Shown here in pieces: positions 17,824 through 26,071 of a stretch of 64,000 nt of DNA. Location of the stretch: contig JAHEZD010000008.1 in the NCBI GenBank assembly GCA_023251255.1, positions 1 through 64,000 on the forward strand, in the 5' to 3' direction. The notes under the pieces were generated by a model, which was not told the origin of the DNA, searched no databases, and saw only the letters and a list, made by a program, of their open reading frames with translations. The DNA comes from Chitinophagaceae bacterium (GTDB taxonomy: Bacteria > Bacteroidota > Bacteroidia > Chitinophagales > Chitinophagaceae). The translations under genes were made by a program, and so were the position numbers. How positions within the stretch are numbered: the first letter of the stretch is position 1; every line of letters starts with the position of its first letter.

Positions 17824-18870
17824 ATGAACTTTCCCTTACTGCTTATACTTATAATAGTACTGGCTTTCATATTTGACTACATCAACGGTTTCCACGATGC
17901 AGCCAACTCAATAGCCACCATTGTTTCAACTAAGGTGCTGACCCCTTTCCAAGCTGTTTTATGGGCCGCTATTTTCAACTTTATTGCCTTCTTTATTTCC
18001 AAATACTTAATTGGTGAATTCAAAATAGGCAACACCATTTCCAAAAGCGTGGATGAACATTTCATTACGTTGCAGGTAATTTTTGCAGGCCTTCTTGCTG
18101 CCATTACTTGGAACCTGATCACCTGGTGGTTTGGCATCCCCTCAAGTTCATCGCATACATTGCTGGGGGGCTTTATGGGTGCCGCTTTGGCACATGCTGG
18201 GGGATTCCGCATGAACGGTATTGATGTAATCAATTATGCAAAAGTAATCCCCACATTCCTGTTCATTTTTGCAGCTCCGCTTATTGGTATGGTCATTGCA
18301 TTTTTCATTACCATACTCATTGTCCATCTTTTTAAACGGAGCAATCCGTACAAAGCAGAAAGCTGGTTCAAGCGTCTGCAGTTGATTTCATCGGCAGCAT
18401 TCAGTCTCGGTCATGGCGGCAACGATGCACAAAAAGTAATGGGCATTATTGGTGCAGCCATTATTTACTGGGAAGCTGGCCGGGGCAATCATTTAACCTT
18501 CAACCAGTTTGTGGTGCAGTATAGCTGGGTACCTTTTGTGAGCTTCCTGTGCATCGGTGTTGGCACCATGAGTGGCGGATGGAAAATTGTGAAGACAATG
18601 GGTACCAGGATCACAAAGGTTACGCCTTTGGAAGGTGTGGCCGCAGAAACTGCAGGTGCAGTCACTTTATACCTATCAGAACATTTGGGCATCCCTGTTT
18701 CCACCACACATACCATTACAGGTTCCATTATAGGCGTTGGTGCCACCAAACGTTTAAGCGCTGTTCGTTGGGGCGTAACCATTAACCTGCTCTGGGCGTG
18801 GATCTTGACCATTCCTGTTTCTGCATTGATGGCAGCAGCCTTTTACTATATTGTTAAGCTGATTTTTTAG
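17824..18870 (+). CDS. pit: PiT family inorganic phosphate transporter
   Basis: 348 residues with about ten membrane helices. Both halves of the inverted PiT repeat carry the signature: FDYINGFHDAANSIATIVSTKV at about 17-37 and SLGHGGNDAQKVMGIIGAA near 198-216. SSSHTLLGGFMGAALAH and STTHTITGSIIGVGA are the matching re-entrant segments. It takes up phosphate (as a metal-phosphate complex) with protons or sodium across the inner membrane. Translated after the DUF47 accessory gene; the gap between them is a degenerate repeat tract. Confidence 0.95.
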   Translation: MNFPLLLILIIVLAFIFDYINGFHDAANSIATIVSTKVLTPFQAVLWAAIFNFIAFFISKYLIGEFKIGNTISKSVDEHFITLQVIFAGLLAAITWNLITWWFGIPSSSSHTLLGGFMGAALAHAGGFRMNGIDVINYAKVIPTFLFIFAAPLIGMVIAFFITILIVHLFKRSNPYKAESWFKRLQLISSAAFSLGHGGNDAQKVMGIIGAAIIYWEAGRGNHLTFNQFVVQYSWVPFVSFLCIGVGTMSGGWKIVKTMGTRITKVTPLEGVAAETAGAVTLYLSEHLGIPVSTTHTITGSIIGVGATKRLSAVRWGVTINLLWAWILTIPVSALMAAAFYYIVKLIF

Positions 18871-18967
18871 GGTGGATGATCCCCCTATTTAATTGGAGCA
18901 AGGAGGAACATCCTATAATAACAGTGCCTTCATTAAAAAATAATCTTTCAAAAAAATCCACCACCCT

Positions 18968-18975
18968 TACATTTG
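18968..18975 (+). promoter_or_regulatory. Bacteroidota -7 box for the carbamoyl-phosphate synthase-like gene
   Basis: TACATTTG fits TAnnTTTG and lies 16 bp before the ATG at 18992. The upstream A/T-rich stretch has TTTCA at about the -33 position, a weak match. Confidence 0.5.
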
Positions 18976-18991
18976 CACAATTCTTCTAGAA

Positions 18992-20185
18992 ATGAGCAAA
19001 ACCTTACAGAGCAACGAGTCCATTCCTTCTTCAAAGAAAAAAATAATTGTTCTTGGCAGTGGCCCCAACCGCATTGGGCAGGGCATTGAATTTGACTACT
19101 GCTGCGTGCATGGATTACTGGCCATTAAAGAATGTGGCTATGAATCCATTATGGTGAACTGCAACCCTGAAACGGTTTCCACCGATTTTGATATGGCCGA
19201 CAAACTCTACTTTGAGCCAGTTTATTGGGAACATCTTTGGGAAATCATTGAACTGGAACAACCTGAAGGCGTAATTGTACAATTGGGTGGACAAACAGCA
19301 CTGAAACTTTCCAAGAAACTGCATGAGAAGGGCATCAAAATTATAGGCACTTCCTACGATGATATGGACATTGCCGAAGACCGTGGAAGGTTCAGTGACC
19401 TGTTGAAGGAACTGGGCATCCCCTACCCTGAATATGGCACGGCCTATACCGCAGAAGAAGCTATTGAAGTGGCCAATATTGTTGGTTATCCAGTGCTTGT
19501 TCGCCCAAGCTATGTATTGGGTGGCCAGCGCATGCGTATCGTAATCAACGATGAGGAAGTGGAGAAAGCCTGCATCAGCATCTTGAAGCATATCCCGGAC
19601 AATAAAATATTGATTGACCATTTTTTGGACAGGTGCCAGGAGGCAGAAGTGGACGCCATTTTTGACGGAGAGAATTTCCATGTGATGGGCGTAATGGAAC
19701 ATATTGAGCCAGCAGGTATCCATAGTGGAGATAGCAATGCAGTGCTGCCAGCCTTCAACTTAACGCCATTGATTGTGGAAACAATGGAGTACTATTCTGA
19801 AAAAATCGCAAGGGCATTAAATATCAAAGGGCTTATCAATATACAATTTGCCATTAAGGATGGCAAAGTGTTTGTGATTGAAGCCAATCCTAGGGCCAGT
19901 CGTACAACCCCTTTCATTGCAAAGGCTTACCAGATTCCTTATTTGAACATTGCTACCAAGGTAATGTTGGGAGCTGCCAAGCTCACTGAGTTTACCATGG
20001 AGAAGAAACTGGAGGGCTATGCCATCAAGGAGCCTGTGTTCAGTTTCAATAAGTTCCCCGGTGTAAACAAGGAGTTGGGGCCAGAAATGAAAAGCACAGG
20101 TGAAGCCATCCGTTTCATTAAGGATTTACGTGACCCTTATTTCAGGAACCTGTACAAGGAGAGAAGCATGCACTTGAGCAGGTAA
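18992..20185 (+). CDS. Stand-alone C-terminal synthetase half of carbamoyl-phosphate synthase large subunit
   Basis: 397 residues, against about 1070 for a full CarB. It aligns by eye only to the second ATP-grasp half (CarB about 550-935): GSGPNRIGQGIEFDYCCVHG (22-41), NCNPETVSTDFD, VQLGGQTALKLS, the ATP-grasp lid GYPVLVRPSYVLGGQRM, and EANPRASRTTPF for metal and ATP binding. It stops after NKFPGVNKELGPEMKSTGEA, so the C-terminal MGS/allosteric domain is absent, and no N-terminal half is found within this window. The start is a normal ATG behind its own promoter box and the stop is the first base pair of a terminator, so it is not a fragment left by a break. It may work with a separately encoded N-half or as a different ATP-grasp enzyme phosphorylating carbamate. 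Confidence 0.8.
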   Translation: MSKTLQSNESIPSSKKKIIVLGSGPNRIGQGIEFDYCCVHGLLAIKECGYESIMVNCNPETVSTDFDMADKLYFEPVYWEHLWEIIELEQPEGVIVQLGGQTALKLSKKLHEKGIKIIGTSYDDMDIAEDRGRFSDLLKELGIPYPEYGTAYTAEEAIEVANIVGYPVLVRPSYVLGGQRMRIVINDEEVEKACISILKHIPDNKILIDHFLDRCQEAEVDAIFDGENFHVMGVMEHIEPAGIHSGDSNAVLPAFNLTPLIVETMEYYSEKIARALNIKGLINIQFAIKDGKVFVIEANPRASRTTPFIAKAYQIPYLNIATKVMLGAAKLTEFTMEKKLEGYAIKEPVFSFNKFPGVNKELGPEMKSTGEAIRFIKDLRDPYFRNLYKERSMHLSR

Positions 20186-20225
20186 AAAAGTATGCCACAT
20201 CCTTAAAGGTGTGGCATACTTTTTT
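20184..20225. terminator. Perfect 16-bp stem hairpin: bidirectional terminator and left REP copy of the RAYT element
   Basis: AAAAAAGTATGCCACA (20184-20199) and its exact complement (20210-20225) enclose a 10-nt loop. It starts inside the stop codon of the preceding gene and ends in six T on both strands. Its 22-bp core (20194-20215) is the reverse complement, with two differences, of the hairpin after the transposase gene. Confidence 0.8.
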
Positions 20226-20270
20226 ACCCGAAGACTGGTTTTGTTTTACGATTTATTTTTATATTGTATC

Positions 20271-20861
20271 ATGAAACTGGAAGTTTGTAATCTATACCAT
20301 ATCTACAATAGGGGCATTAACAAGCAGGTTGTTTTTCATTCCTCCGAAAACTACCTCTATTTCATCAAGAAGATGAGGCTATCACTGATGCCAGTATGCA
20401 ATATCCTTTGCTATACATTGATGCCCAATCATTTTCATATTCTCATAGAAGCTACTCAGGAAAGCATTATAACAAAAAAGTCGGGCATCATAGAAATTCA
20501 AGCCGTGTCTTATGCTATTCAGCAAATGCAAAGTGGTTATACAAAAGGCATAAACAAACAATTAAACAGAACAGGCTCCTTATTTACACAGAATGTAAAA
20601 TGCAAATGCCTAAACGATGAAAGTGGTGTGAACTATGGAATTACCTGTTTCCATTACATTCACCAAAATCCTTGGGTAGCAGGGCTGGTAAAGAAAATTG
20701 AGGATTGGGAGTTTTCTTCCTTTAGGGACTTAGCTGGTTGTAGAAATGGAACATTAGTCAATAAGAAAAGGGCTTTTGAATTAATGGAATTAAATGCTGA
20801 AAAACTGTATAAGGAAAGCTATGAAAGGATAAATCCCGACAAATTCAAGTACCTCAAATAA
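20271..20861 (+). CDS. REP-associated tyrosine transposase (RAYT, IS200-like Y1 family)
   Basis: 196 residues from the ATG at 20271; a GTG start at 20211 would lie inside the hairpin. The HUH pair is in MPNHFHILIE (H54, H56), the likely nucleophile Tyr in SGYTKGIN (Y90), and RTGSLFTQNVK plus YIHQNPWVAGLV are diagnostic of RAYTs rather than of IS200/IS605 insertion sequences. These enzymes cut and join single-stranded DNA at REP hairpins, usually as single-copy domesticated genes. The gene lies between two inverted copies of one hairpin (20194-20215 and 20872-20893), the arrangement expected for its own substrates. Confidence 0.88.
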   Translation: MKLEVCNLYHIYNRGINKQVVFHSSENYLYFIKKMRLSLMPVCNILCYTLMPNHFHILIEATQESIITKKSGIIEIQAVSYAIQQMQSGYTKGINKQLNRTGSLFTQNVKCKCLNDESGVNYGITCFHYIHQNPWVAGLVKKIEDWEFSSFRDLAGCRNGTLVNKKRAFELMELNAEKLYKESYERINPDKFKYLK

Positions 20862-20869
20862 AAAAACAT

Positions 20870-20895
20870 GTGCCACACCTTTGAGGTTGTGGCAC
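20870..20895. repeat. Right REP-like hairpin of the RAYT element
   Basis: GTGCCACA (20870-20877) and TGTGGCAC (20888-20895) form a perfect 8-bp stem around a 10-nt loop. The core 20872-20893 matches the reverse complement of the left hairpin core at 20 of 22 positions. It begins eight bases after the transposase stop codon and ends 13 bp before the comEC-like start. Confidence 0.75.
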
Positions 20896-20908
20896 ACTTC
20901 ACCACCTC

Positions 20909-22999
20909 ATGCCTCGCTTCGGTAAGCCCATACTAAAAACCATTCCCGTTTTACGGTTACTGCTGCCCGTAATTGTTGGTATACTCTTACAGTACCACCT
21001 CAACATTCCTCCTTTGCCTTTCTATATTGCAGGCACAGTTGGGCTGATTGGTTTTATTGCCTTTCAGTTATTGGGCACAGCCAAAAAGTTCTCCTTACGT
21101 TGGCTCGGTGGCCTAGCTATCACCATCCTGTTCATCGCTCTTGGTGGCGCAGTAAGTTTCATCAAAAACATGGAGCATAACCCACAATGGATCGGCAAGT
21201 ATTACCAGGCCAAATTACCAGTGATGCTAACGCTACAGGAACCCATTGTGGAGAAACCAAAATCCTTCAAAGCGCTGGCCAAGGCAGAAGCTGTTTTAAT
21301 CAACGGAGAATGGAAAACAGTTACCGGGTATGCGCTGCTCTATTTCAAAAAGGATTCCACTAGGCCCAATCTTGATTACGGCTCACAATTAGTGCTTGTA
21401 AAGAACCTGGTGCCCATTACCAATGCAGGCAATCCCGGTGGCTTTAACTACACCAAATACTGTTCATTTCAGGGCATATCTTACCAAGCATTCCTAACCG
21501 ATGATGCTTTCATAACCCTGCCAACAAAAAGCACTAGTTGGCTCGATGGGGCACTGATTAATACAAGGACAAAGGTATTGTCCATTCTCCGGGACAATAT
21601 CAAGGACCCCGATCAATTAAGTGTTGCAGAAGCCTTGCTCATTGGTTATAGGGACGATTTGGACAGGGACCTGGTACAGAGTTACAGCAATACAGGCGTT
21701 GTCCATATCATTGCCATCAGTGGCCTGCATTTGGGGATGATCTATGGCTTATTGTTGCTGTTGTTCAAACCGTTCAGAAAATACAAGTTGACCAACATCC
21801 TAAAACCTGCCACTATCTTGTTTGTGTTATGGGGATTCAGTTTCATAGCAGGGGCAGCACCCTCTATTCTCAGAAGTGCTGTGATGTTCACCTTCATTGT
21901 TTTGGGTGAGAGTATTGGCAAGCGTACCAATATGTATAATAGTTTGGCCGCATCTGCTTTCCTGTTGTTATTGTTCAATCCATTTAGCTTGTGGGATGTT
22001 GGTTTCCAATTATCCTATTCAGCAGTGTTGAGCATTGTGGTTTTCCAAAAGCATATCAACCACTGGTTCTACTTCAAAAACAAATTACTGAAAGGACTCT
22101 GGAGCTTGAATGCAGTTACATTATCGGCACAGATTTTAACCTTGCCCATTGTACTCTACCACTTTCACCAGTTCCCAACCTTGTTCATGTTCACCAACCT
22201 CTTTGCGGTACCATTTAGCGGACTGGTGCTATACGCAGAACTGTTATTACTGGTAACTTACTTTATCCCTTATGTTGGTCCATTTGTGGGCAAAGTAGCA
22301 GGACTGGGCGTTGAAGTGATGAACAGGTTCATCCAGCAGGTGGATACATTGCCATTTGCCGTTTGGCCTTCCTTACAAATCAATGTTCTGCAAGTACTGT
22401 TTCTATATGCAAGCATTATTGGCTTTGCCATATGGTTAATCAACAAGCAGGTCAAGGGTTTCATGACTGGGCTGATCGGTTTGCTTGCATTCATTGCCAT
22501 CCGCAGCATTGATTTTGTCCAGAAGAACGGACAGCAGAAACTGATTGTCTACAATATTCCCAATCACACCGCCATTGATGTAATGGAAGGGAGGCAGTAC
22601 CAATTTATTGGTGATAGCATTTTAATGGAAGACGGCTTCCTGAACAATTTCCATATTAAACCATCCAGGACCCTGAACAGGGTCAATCAAGCAGATAGTT
22701 TACAGTATATCTCCTTCCAAAACCACCTTATCAGCAGTAATGGAAAGAACATCCTTGTTATTGATGAAGCCTTGCAATTACCCCCATTAAAAGAAAAAAT
22801 AAAACTCGATGCCATTATCCTTACAAAAAATCCCAAGATATACCTAGGCCGTTTGTCCACAAGTTTTGAATGCAACCAATATATCTTCGATTCCAGTAAC
22901 CCATTCTGGAAAATTGCCTACTGGAAAAAAGATGCTGACAGCCTACATTTGCGGCACCATTCAACAGCTACCGACGGGGCTTTTATAATGGACTTATAG
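20909..22999 (+). CDS. comEC: ComEC/Rec2 family membrane DNA-uptake channel
   Basis: 696 residues. N-terminal membrane helices and a DUF4131-type OB-like domain (about 30-210), then the competence domain with the hallmark GVVHIIAISGLHLGMIYG (near 262-279), GAAPSILRSAVMF and further helices to about 530. The C-terminal part (about 540-696) is beta-strand rich but lacks the HxHxDH metallo-beta-lactamase motif found in longer ComEC proteins, as is common in this phylum. Role: translocation of single-stranded DNA across the inner membrane during natural transformation. It directly follows the RAYT element; a shared promoter with the gene before that is unlikely because of the terminator. Confidence 0.9.
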   Translation: MPRFGKPILKTIPVLRLLLPVIVGILLQYHLNIPPLPFYIAGTVGLIGFIAFQLLGTAKKFSLRWLGGLAITILFIALGGAVSFIKNMEHNPQWIGKYYQAKLPVMLTLQEPIVEKPKSFKALAKAEAVLINGEWKTVTGYALLYFKKDSTRPNLDYGSQLVLVKNLVPITNAGNPGGFNYTKYCSFQGISYQAFLTDDAFITLPTKSTSWLDGALINTRTKVLSILRDNIKDPDQLSVAEALLIGYRDDLDRDLVQSYSNTGVVHIIAISGLHLGMIYGLLLLLFKPFRKYKLTNILKPATILFVLWGFSFIAGAAPSILRSAVMFTFIVLGESIGKRTNMYNSLAASAFLLLLFNPFSLWDVGFQLSYSAVLSIVVFQKHINHWFYFKNKLLKGLWSLNAVTLSAQILTLPIVLYHFHQFPTLFMFTNLFAVPFSGLVLYAELLLLVTYFIPYVGPFVGKVAGLGVEVMNRFIQQVDTLPFAVWPSLQINVLQVLFLYASIIGFAIWLINKQVKGFMTGLIGLLAFIAIRSIDFVQKNGQQKLIVYNIPNHTAIDVMEGRQYQFIGDSILMEDGFLNNFHIKPSRTLNRVNQADSLQYISFQNHLISSNGKNILVIDEALQLPPLKEKIKLDAIILTKNPKIYLGRLSTSFECNQYIFDSSNPFWKIAYWKKDADSLHLRHHSTATDGAFIMDL

Positions 23000-23000
23000 A

Positions 23001-23045
23001 AGTAGCAGATGGTTCATCGGGTATGGGTCATGGTGATTACAGTTA
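23001..23045. repeat. Left inverted repeat and degenerate tract flanking the S23-type gene
   Basis: Contains ATGGGTCATGGTGA (23023-23036), exactly complementary to 23433-23446 beyond the gene. Similarity extends outward with drift over about 29 bp (roughly 23 matches by eye). The word pattern (atggttcatcgggtatgggtcatggtgatt) is that of the degenerate tracts elsewhere in the window. Confidence 0.65.
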
Positions 23046-23069
23046 ATGTTTCACTTTCAAAAAAGGTAC

Positions 23070-23426
23070 ATGGCTTTTCGGTTTGAAGAATTGAAAATAT
23101 GGCAGCAAGCATTTGAGCTTTCAAATGAGGTTGATTTATTAGCAAAGACCTTTCCCAAAAGCGAAGTATATAGCCTTTGTTCCCAAATAAAGAGAGCCGC
23201 TGATTCTGTTGTGTTAAACATTGCTGAAGGAAGCACAGGACAATCCAAAGCAGAATTTAACAGGTTTCTTGGAATTGCTTTACGCTCTGCAATAGAAGTG
23301 GTGGCCTGCTTGTTTATGGCAAAAGCAAGGAACTATATTGATGAAGAACTTTTTAAAAACTATTATTCCAAATATGAGGTTTTGTGCAAGATGATAACAA
23401 AGTTTAGGGATTCCCTACAGCCTTGA
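23070..23426 (+). CDS. Four-helix-bundle protein of the S23 / 23S rRNA intervening-sequence family
   Basis: 118 residues from the ATG at 23070; an upstream ATG at 23046 would add eight residues and run into the repeat. It opens with FEELKIWQQAFEL and carries the family core FPKSEVYSLCSQIKRAADSVVLNIAEGSTGQSKAEFNRFLGIALRSAIEV. First seen in insertions within 23S rRNA, and structurally close to the Avd protein of diversity-generating retroelements, the family forms pentameric, basic, nucleic-acid-binding barrels of unknown function. Here it stands alone between comEC and purH. It is flanked by inverted copies of a degenerate repeat, so it looks like an inserted cassette rather than part of either neighbour's operon. 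Confidence 0.88.
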   Translation: MAFRFEELKIWQQAFELSNEVDLLAKTFPKSEVYSLCSQIKRAADSVVLNIAEGSTGQSKAEFNRFLGIALRSAIEVVACLFMAKARNYIDEELFKNYYSKYEVLCKMITKFRDSLQP

Positions 23427-23470
23427 ATGTTCTCACCATGACCCATCACCTATAACCTATCAACCTTTCT
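23427..23470. repeat. Right inverted repeat and degenerate tract flanking the S23-type gene
   Basis: TCACCATGACCCAT (23433-23446) is the exact complement of 23023-23036. It continues as drifting copies (catcacctataacctatcaacctt) up to the purH start. Together the two arms bracket the S23-type gene and nothing else. Confidence 0.65.
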
Positions 23471-23471
23471 C

Positions 23472-24989
23472 ATGAACAAAAAAATTCAATCAGCACTCAT
23501 CTCTGTCTTCTATAAGGAAGGACTGGAACCCATTGCCAAAAAGTTAAACGAGCTAGGGATCACCATTTACTCTACGGGAGGTACACAAACTTTCTTGGAG
23601 AACCTGAACATACCCTGTGTTGCTGTAGAAAGCCTCACTACTTATCCTTCCATATTAGGTGGACGTGTTAAGACCCTTCATCCAGTGGTATTTGGTGGCA
23701 TTTTGGGCAAACGTGATGATGAACAGCACTTGCAGGAAATGAAGCAATATGCCATTCCTGAAATTGATCTGGTCATTGTTGACCTGTACCCTTTTGAGGA
23801 AACATTGAAGTCAACAACCGATGAAAAACTGATTATTGAAAAAGTGGACATTGGTGGACCAAGCATGATCCGCGCCGCTGCCAAGAATTTCAAGGATGTG
23901 GTAGTGGTTGCAGCAAAAGATGATTATGCTTCTTTGGAAACCCTCCTCAATACGCAAAGCGGTGAAACCAGCATTGAACAGCGCAAGGCTTTCGCCGCCA
24001 AAGCTTTCCAGGTAGTGATGAATTATGACATTGCCATCAACAACTATTTCAATCCTGACAATACCACCACACAAACTTCATCCATCAAGCAGGTGCTACG
24101 TTATGGGGAGAACCCGCACCAATCGGCCAGCTTCTATGGCGTCTTATCGGCCCTGTTCAATCAATTGAACGGCAAGGAACTGTCTTACAATAACCTAGTA
24201 GATGTAGATGCTGCCATTCAGATTATCAGCGAGTTTCCTACTGGCGACGGAACCGTTTTTGGTATCATCAAGCACACAAATGTTTGTGGCATTGCCTCAA
24301 AACCATCTGTAAAGGAAAGCTGGGATGCAGCCCTTACTGGCGACCCTGAAAGTGCATTTGGTGGTGTATTGGTTACCAATGGGACAATTGATAAATCCAC
24401 GGCAGAAGCCATCAATGAAATTTTCTTTGAGGTCCTGATTGCACCCAATTTTGATGAAGATGCACTGCAGGTCCTGAGAAGCAAAAAGAACCGCATTCTT
24501 CTCCAATTAACCAGCCAGCAGCCAGCAGCCAGCAGCCAACAAAAAACGTTGCTCAATGGTGTTCTTTCCCAGCAAACGGATATAGGCAATTATGCAGAAT
24601 GGAAAGAAGTGGGTGGCAGGGAAACAACATCAACAGAGAAAGATGATTTGATTTTCGCCAATATTGTTTGCAAGCATTTAAAAAGCAATGCCATTGCCTT
24701 GATCAGGAACAAGCAGTTGATTGGTAAGGGCTGTGGGCAAACTTCCCGTGTTGATTCGCTGCGCCAGTCCATAGAAAAGTCCAAACAGTTCAAGTTTGAT
24801 TTGAAGGGCGCCGTTCTGGCCAGTGATGCCTTCTTCCCCTTCAATGATTGCGTGAGCATGGCACATGCAGAAGGTATTGAGGCATTCATACAGCCGGGTG
24901 GCAGCATCAGGGACAAGGACAGTATTGACTACTGTGTGGAACACAAGCTGGCAATGGTGATTACCGGATTGAGGCATTTTAAACATTAG
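23472..24989 (+). CDS. purH: Bifunctional AICAR formyltransferase / IMP cyclohydrolase
   Basis: 505 residues. The N-terminal MGS-like cyclohydrolase domain (1-150) has STGGT, ILGGRVKTLHP and the KVDIGGPSMIRAAAKN block. The formyltransferase domain has LRYGENPHQSASFYG, the catalytic pair region IIKHTNVCGIA and SDAFFPFNDCVSMAHAEGIEAFIQPGGSIRD. It performs the last two steps of IMP synthesis. Oddity: residues about 346-357 (LTSQQPAASSQQ) are encoded by four copies of a 7-bp unit (24511-24538), inserted in a variable loop between two conserved blocks. Because 7 is not a multiple of 3, loss or gain of one unit would shift the frame. The start is 46 bp after the S23-type gene, across a degenerate repeat. 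Confidence 0.96.
   Translation: MNKKIQSALISVFYKEGLEPIAKKLNELGITIYSTGGTQTFLENLNIPCVAVESLTTYPSILGGRVKTLHPVVFGGILGKRDDEQHLQEMKQYAIPEIDLVIVDLYPFEETLKSTTDEKLIIEKVDIGGPSMIRAAAKNFKDVVVVAAKDDYASLETLLNTQSGETSIEQRKAFAAKAFQVVMNYDIAINNYFNPDNTTTQTSSIKQVLRYGENPHQSASFYGVLSALFNQLNGKELSYNNLVDVDAAIQIISEFPTGDGTVFGIIKHTNVCGIASKPSVKESWDAALTGDPESAFGGVLVTNGTIDKSTAEAINEIFFEVLIAPNFDEDALQVLRSKKNRILLQLTSQQPAASSQQKTLLNGVLSQQTDIGNYAEWKEVGGRETTSTEKDDLIFANIVCKHLKSNAIALIRNKQLIGKGCGQTSRVDSLRQSIEKSKQFKFDLKGAVLASDAFFPFNDCVSMAHAEGIEAFIQPGGSIRDKDSIDYCVEHKLAMVITGLRHFKH
24511..24538. repeat. Four 7-bp tandem units inside purH
   Basis: CCAGCCA followed by GCAGCCA three times, in the same reading register as the surrounding gene. 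The unit length would make copy-number change a frameshift. Same style as the intergenic word tracts. Confidence 0.75.
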
Positions 24990-25051
24990 CCCCAAAAGCG
25001 CCGAATGCTTCGCTGCATACCCTGCACCGGTTGTTCGCTGCACAAAGAAAC

Positions 25052-25966
25052 ATGAACACCCATCAAAAAGCATACGCCGCCCTCACAGCCACTTCCATTA
25101 TTTGGGGCAGTACTTGGGTGGCCAGTAAAATAGCCGTGCAATATGTACCCGGTCTGCAGGTATCGTTCATGAGGCAGTTTATTGCTGGTGTGATTTACAT
25201 CATTTTCTTTACGCTGAAGGGCGAGCCCCTCCCCACGTGGAAGCAACTTAAATCCCTGCTCTTCATTTCCTTCTTCCTATTGATCATTGCCAATGGATTG
25301 GCCACATGGAGCATCCGTTACATATCCAGCGGCCTGGGCGCACTGATTGGGGCCCTGTACCCCTTATCTGTGGTCATCATAGAAATGGTAGCCTTCAAAA
25401 CAAAAAACAATGCATTGACCTTCACTGGGCTAATACTCGGCTTCGCTGGCATTGGTGTGGTGTTTTACAACAGCGCTTTCCACCATCCGGCCAATGGCTA
25501 TATTTTTGGGGTGGTGCTTGGTCTGGTGGCCACATTGGCCTGGAGCATTGGTACCATCCTCGTTTCAAGGAACAAAATAAACATCAATCCCTATTATGGC
25601 ATGGGCTGGCAAATGTTACTGTCCTCCCCTTTCATTTTTATACTGTCAAGGATTACAGGGCAGCATATCCCTTTTGCGGATATTCCCGTGCAAACATGGC
25701 TGTCCATCGCCTACTTGGTATCCATCGGTTCCTGTATAGCATTTGTATGTTTCATCTATTCCATGAAGCACCTGCCCGCCGCCATTTCATCCTTGTATGC
25801 TTACTTCAACCCAATTGTGGCCATGTTAATTGGGGCCGTACTGCTGCATGAGAAATTAACGGTCAATATCCTCATTGGCACGGTCATCACCATTGCAGGT
25901 GTGTTCCTGGTAAACCATAGCATGAAGGAGCGCCCCACCACAGAAGCCATAGAAAGTGAAATGTAG
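25052..25966 (+). CDS. EamA/DMT superfamily transporter
   Basis: 304 residues from the ATG at 25052 (a TTG at 25031 would add seven residues). Ten predicted membrane helices in two EamA repeats: first half TSIIWGSTWVASKIAV...SFMRQFIAGVIY, second half YIFGVVLGLVATLAWSIGTILVSR. GSCIAFVCFIYSMKHLPA and YFNPIVAMLIGAVLLHEKL are typical EamA blocks. It is an inner-membrane drug/metabolite or amino-acid exporter; the substrate cannot be told. It follows purH by 62 bp. Confidence 0.88.
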   Translation: MNTHQKAYAALTATSIIWGSTWVASKIAVQYVPGLQVSFMRQFIAGVIYIIFFTLKGEPLPTWKQLKSLLFISFFLLIIANGLATWSIRYISSGLGALIGALYPLSVVIIEMVAFKTKNNALTFTGLILGFAGIGVVFYNSAFHHPANGYIFGVVLGLVATLAWSIGTILVSRNKININPYYGMGWQMLLSSPFIFILSRITGQHIPFADIPVQTWLSIAYLVSIGSCIAFVCFIYSMKHLPAAISSLYAYFNPIVAMLIGAVLLHEKLTVNILIGTVITIAGVFLVNHSMKERPTTEAIESEM

Positions 25967-26071
25967 CACATGCCAACCCTTTTTCATTCGGCAGCCATAA
26001 TGGCTACTTCCCCTATTTTAAATACTTTTTGCTGCATGGACCATTAACTTGGTTGCCGCAAATTGAACAGC

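Noticed and set aside
20211-20270. GTG-started 20-residue extension of the RAYT gene
   Set aside because: It would start inside the terminator hairpin; the ATG at 20271 gives the normal opening.
23070-23426. S23-type protein as Avd of a diversity-generating retroelement
   Set aside because: No reverse transcriptase, template repeat or variable repeat within the window.
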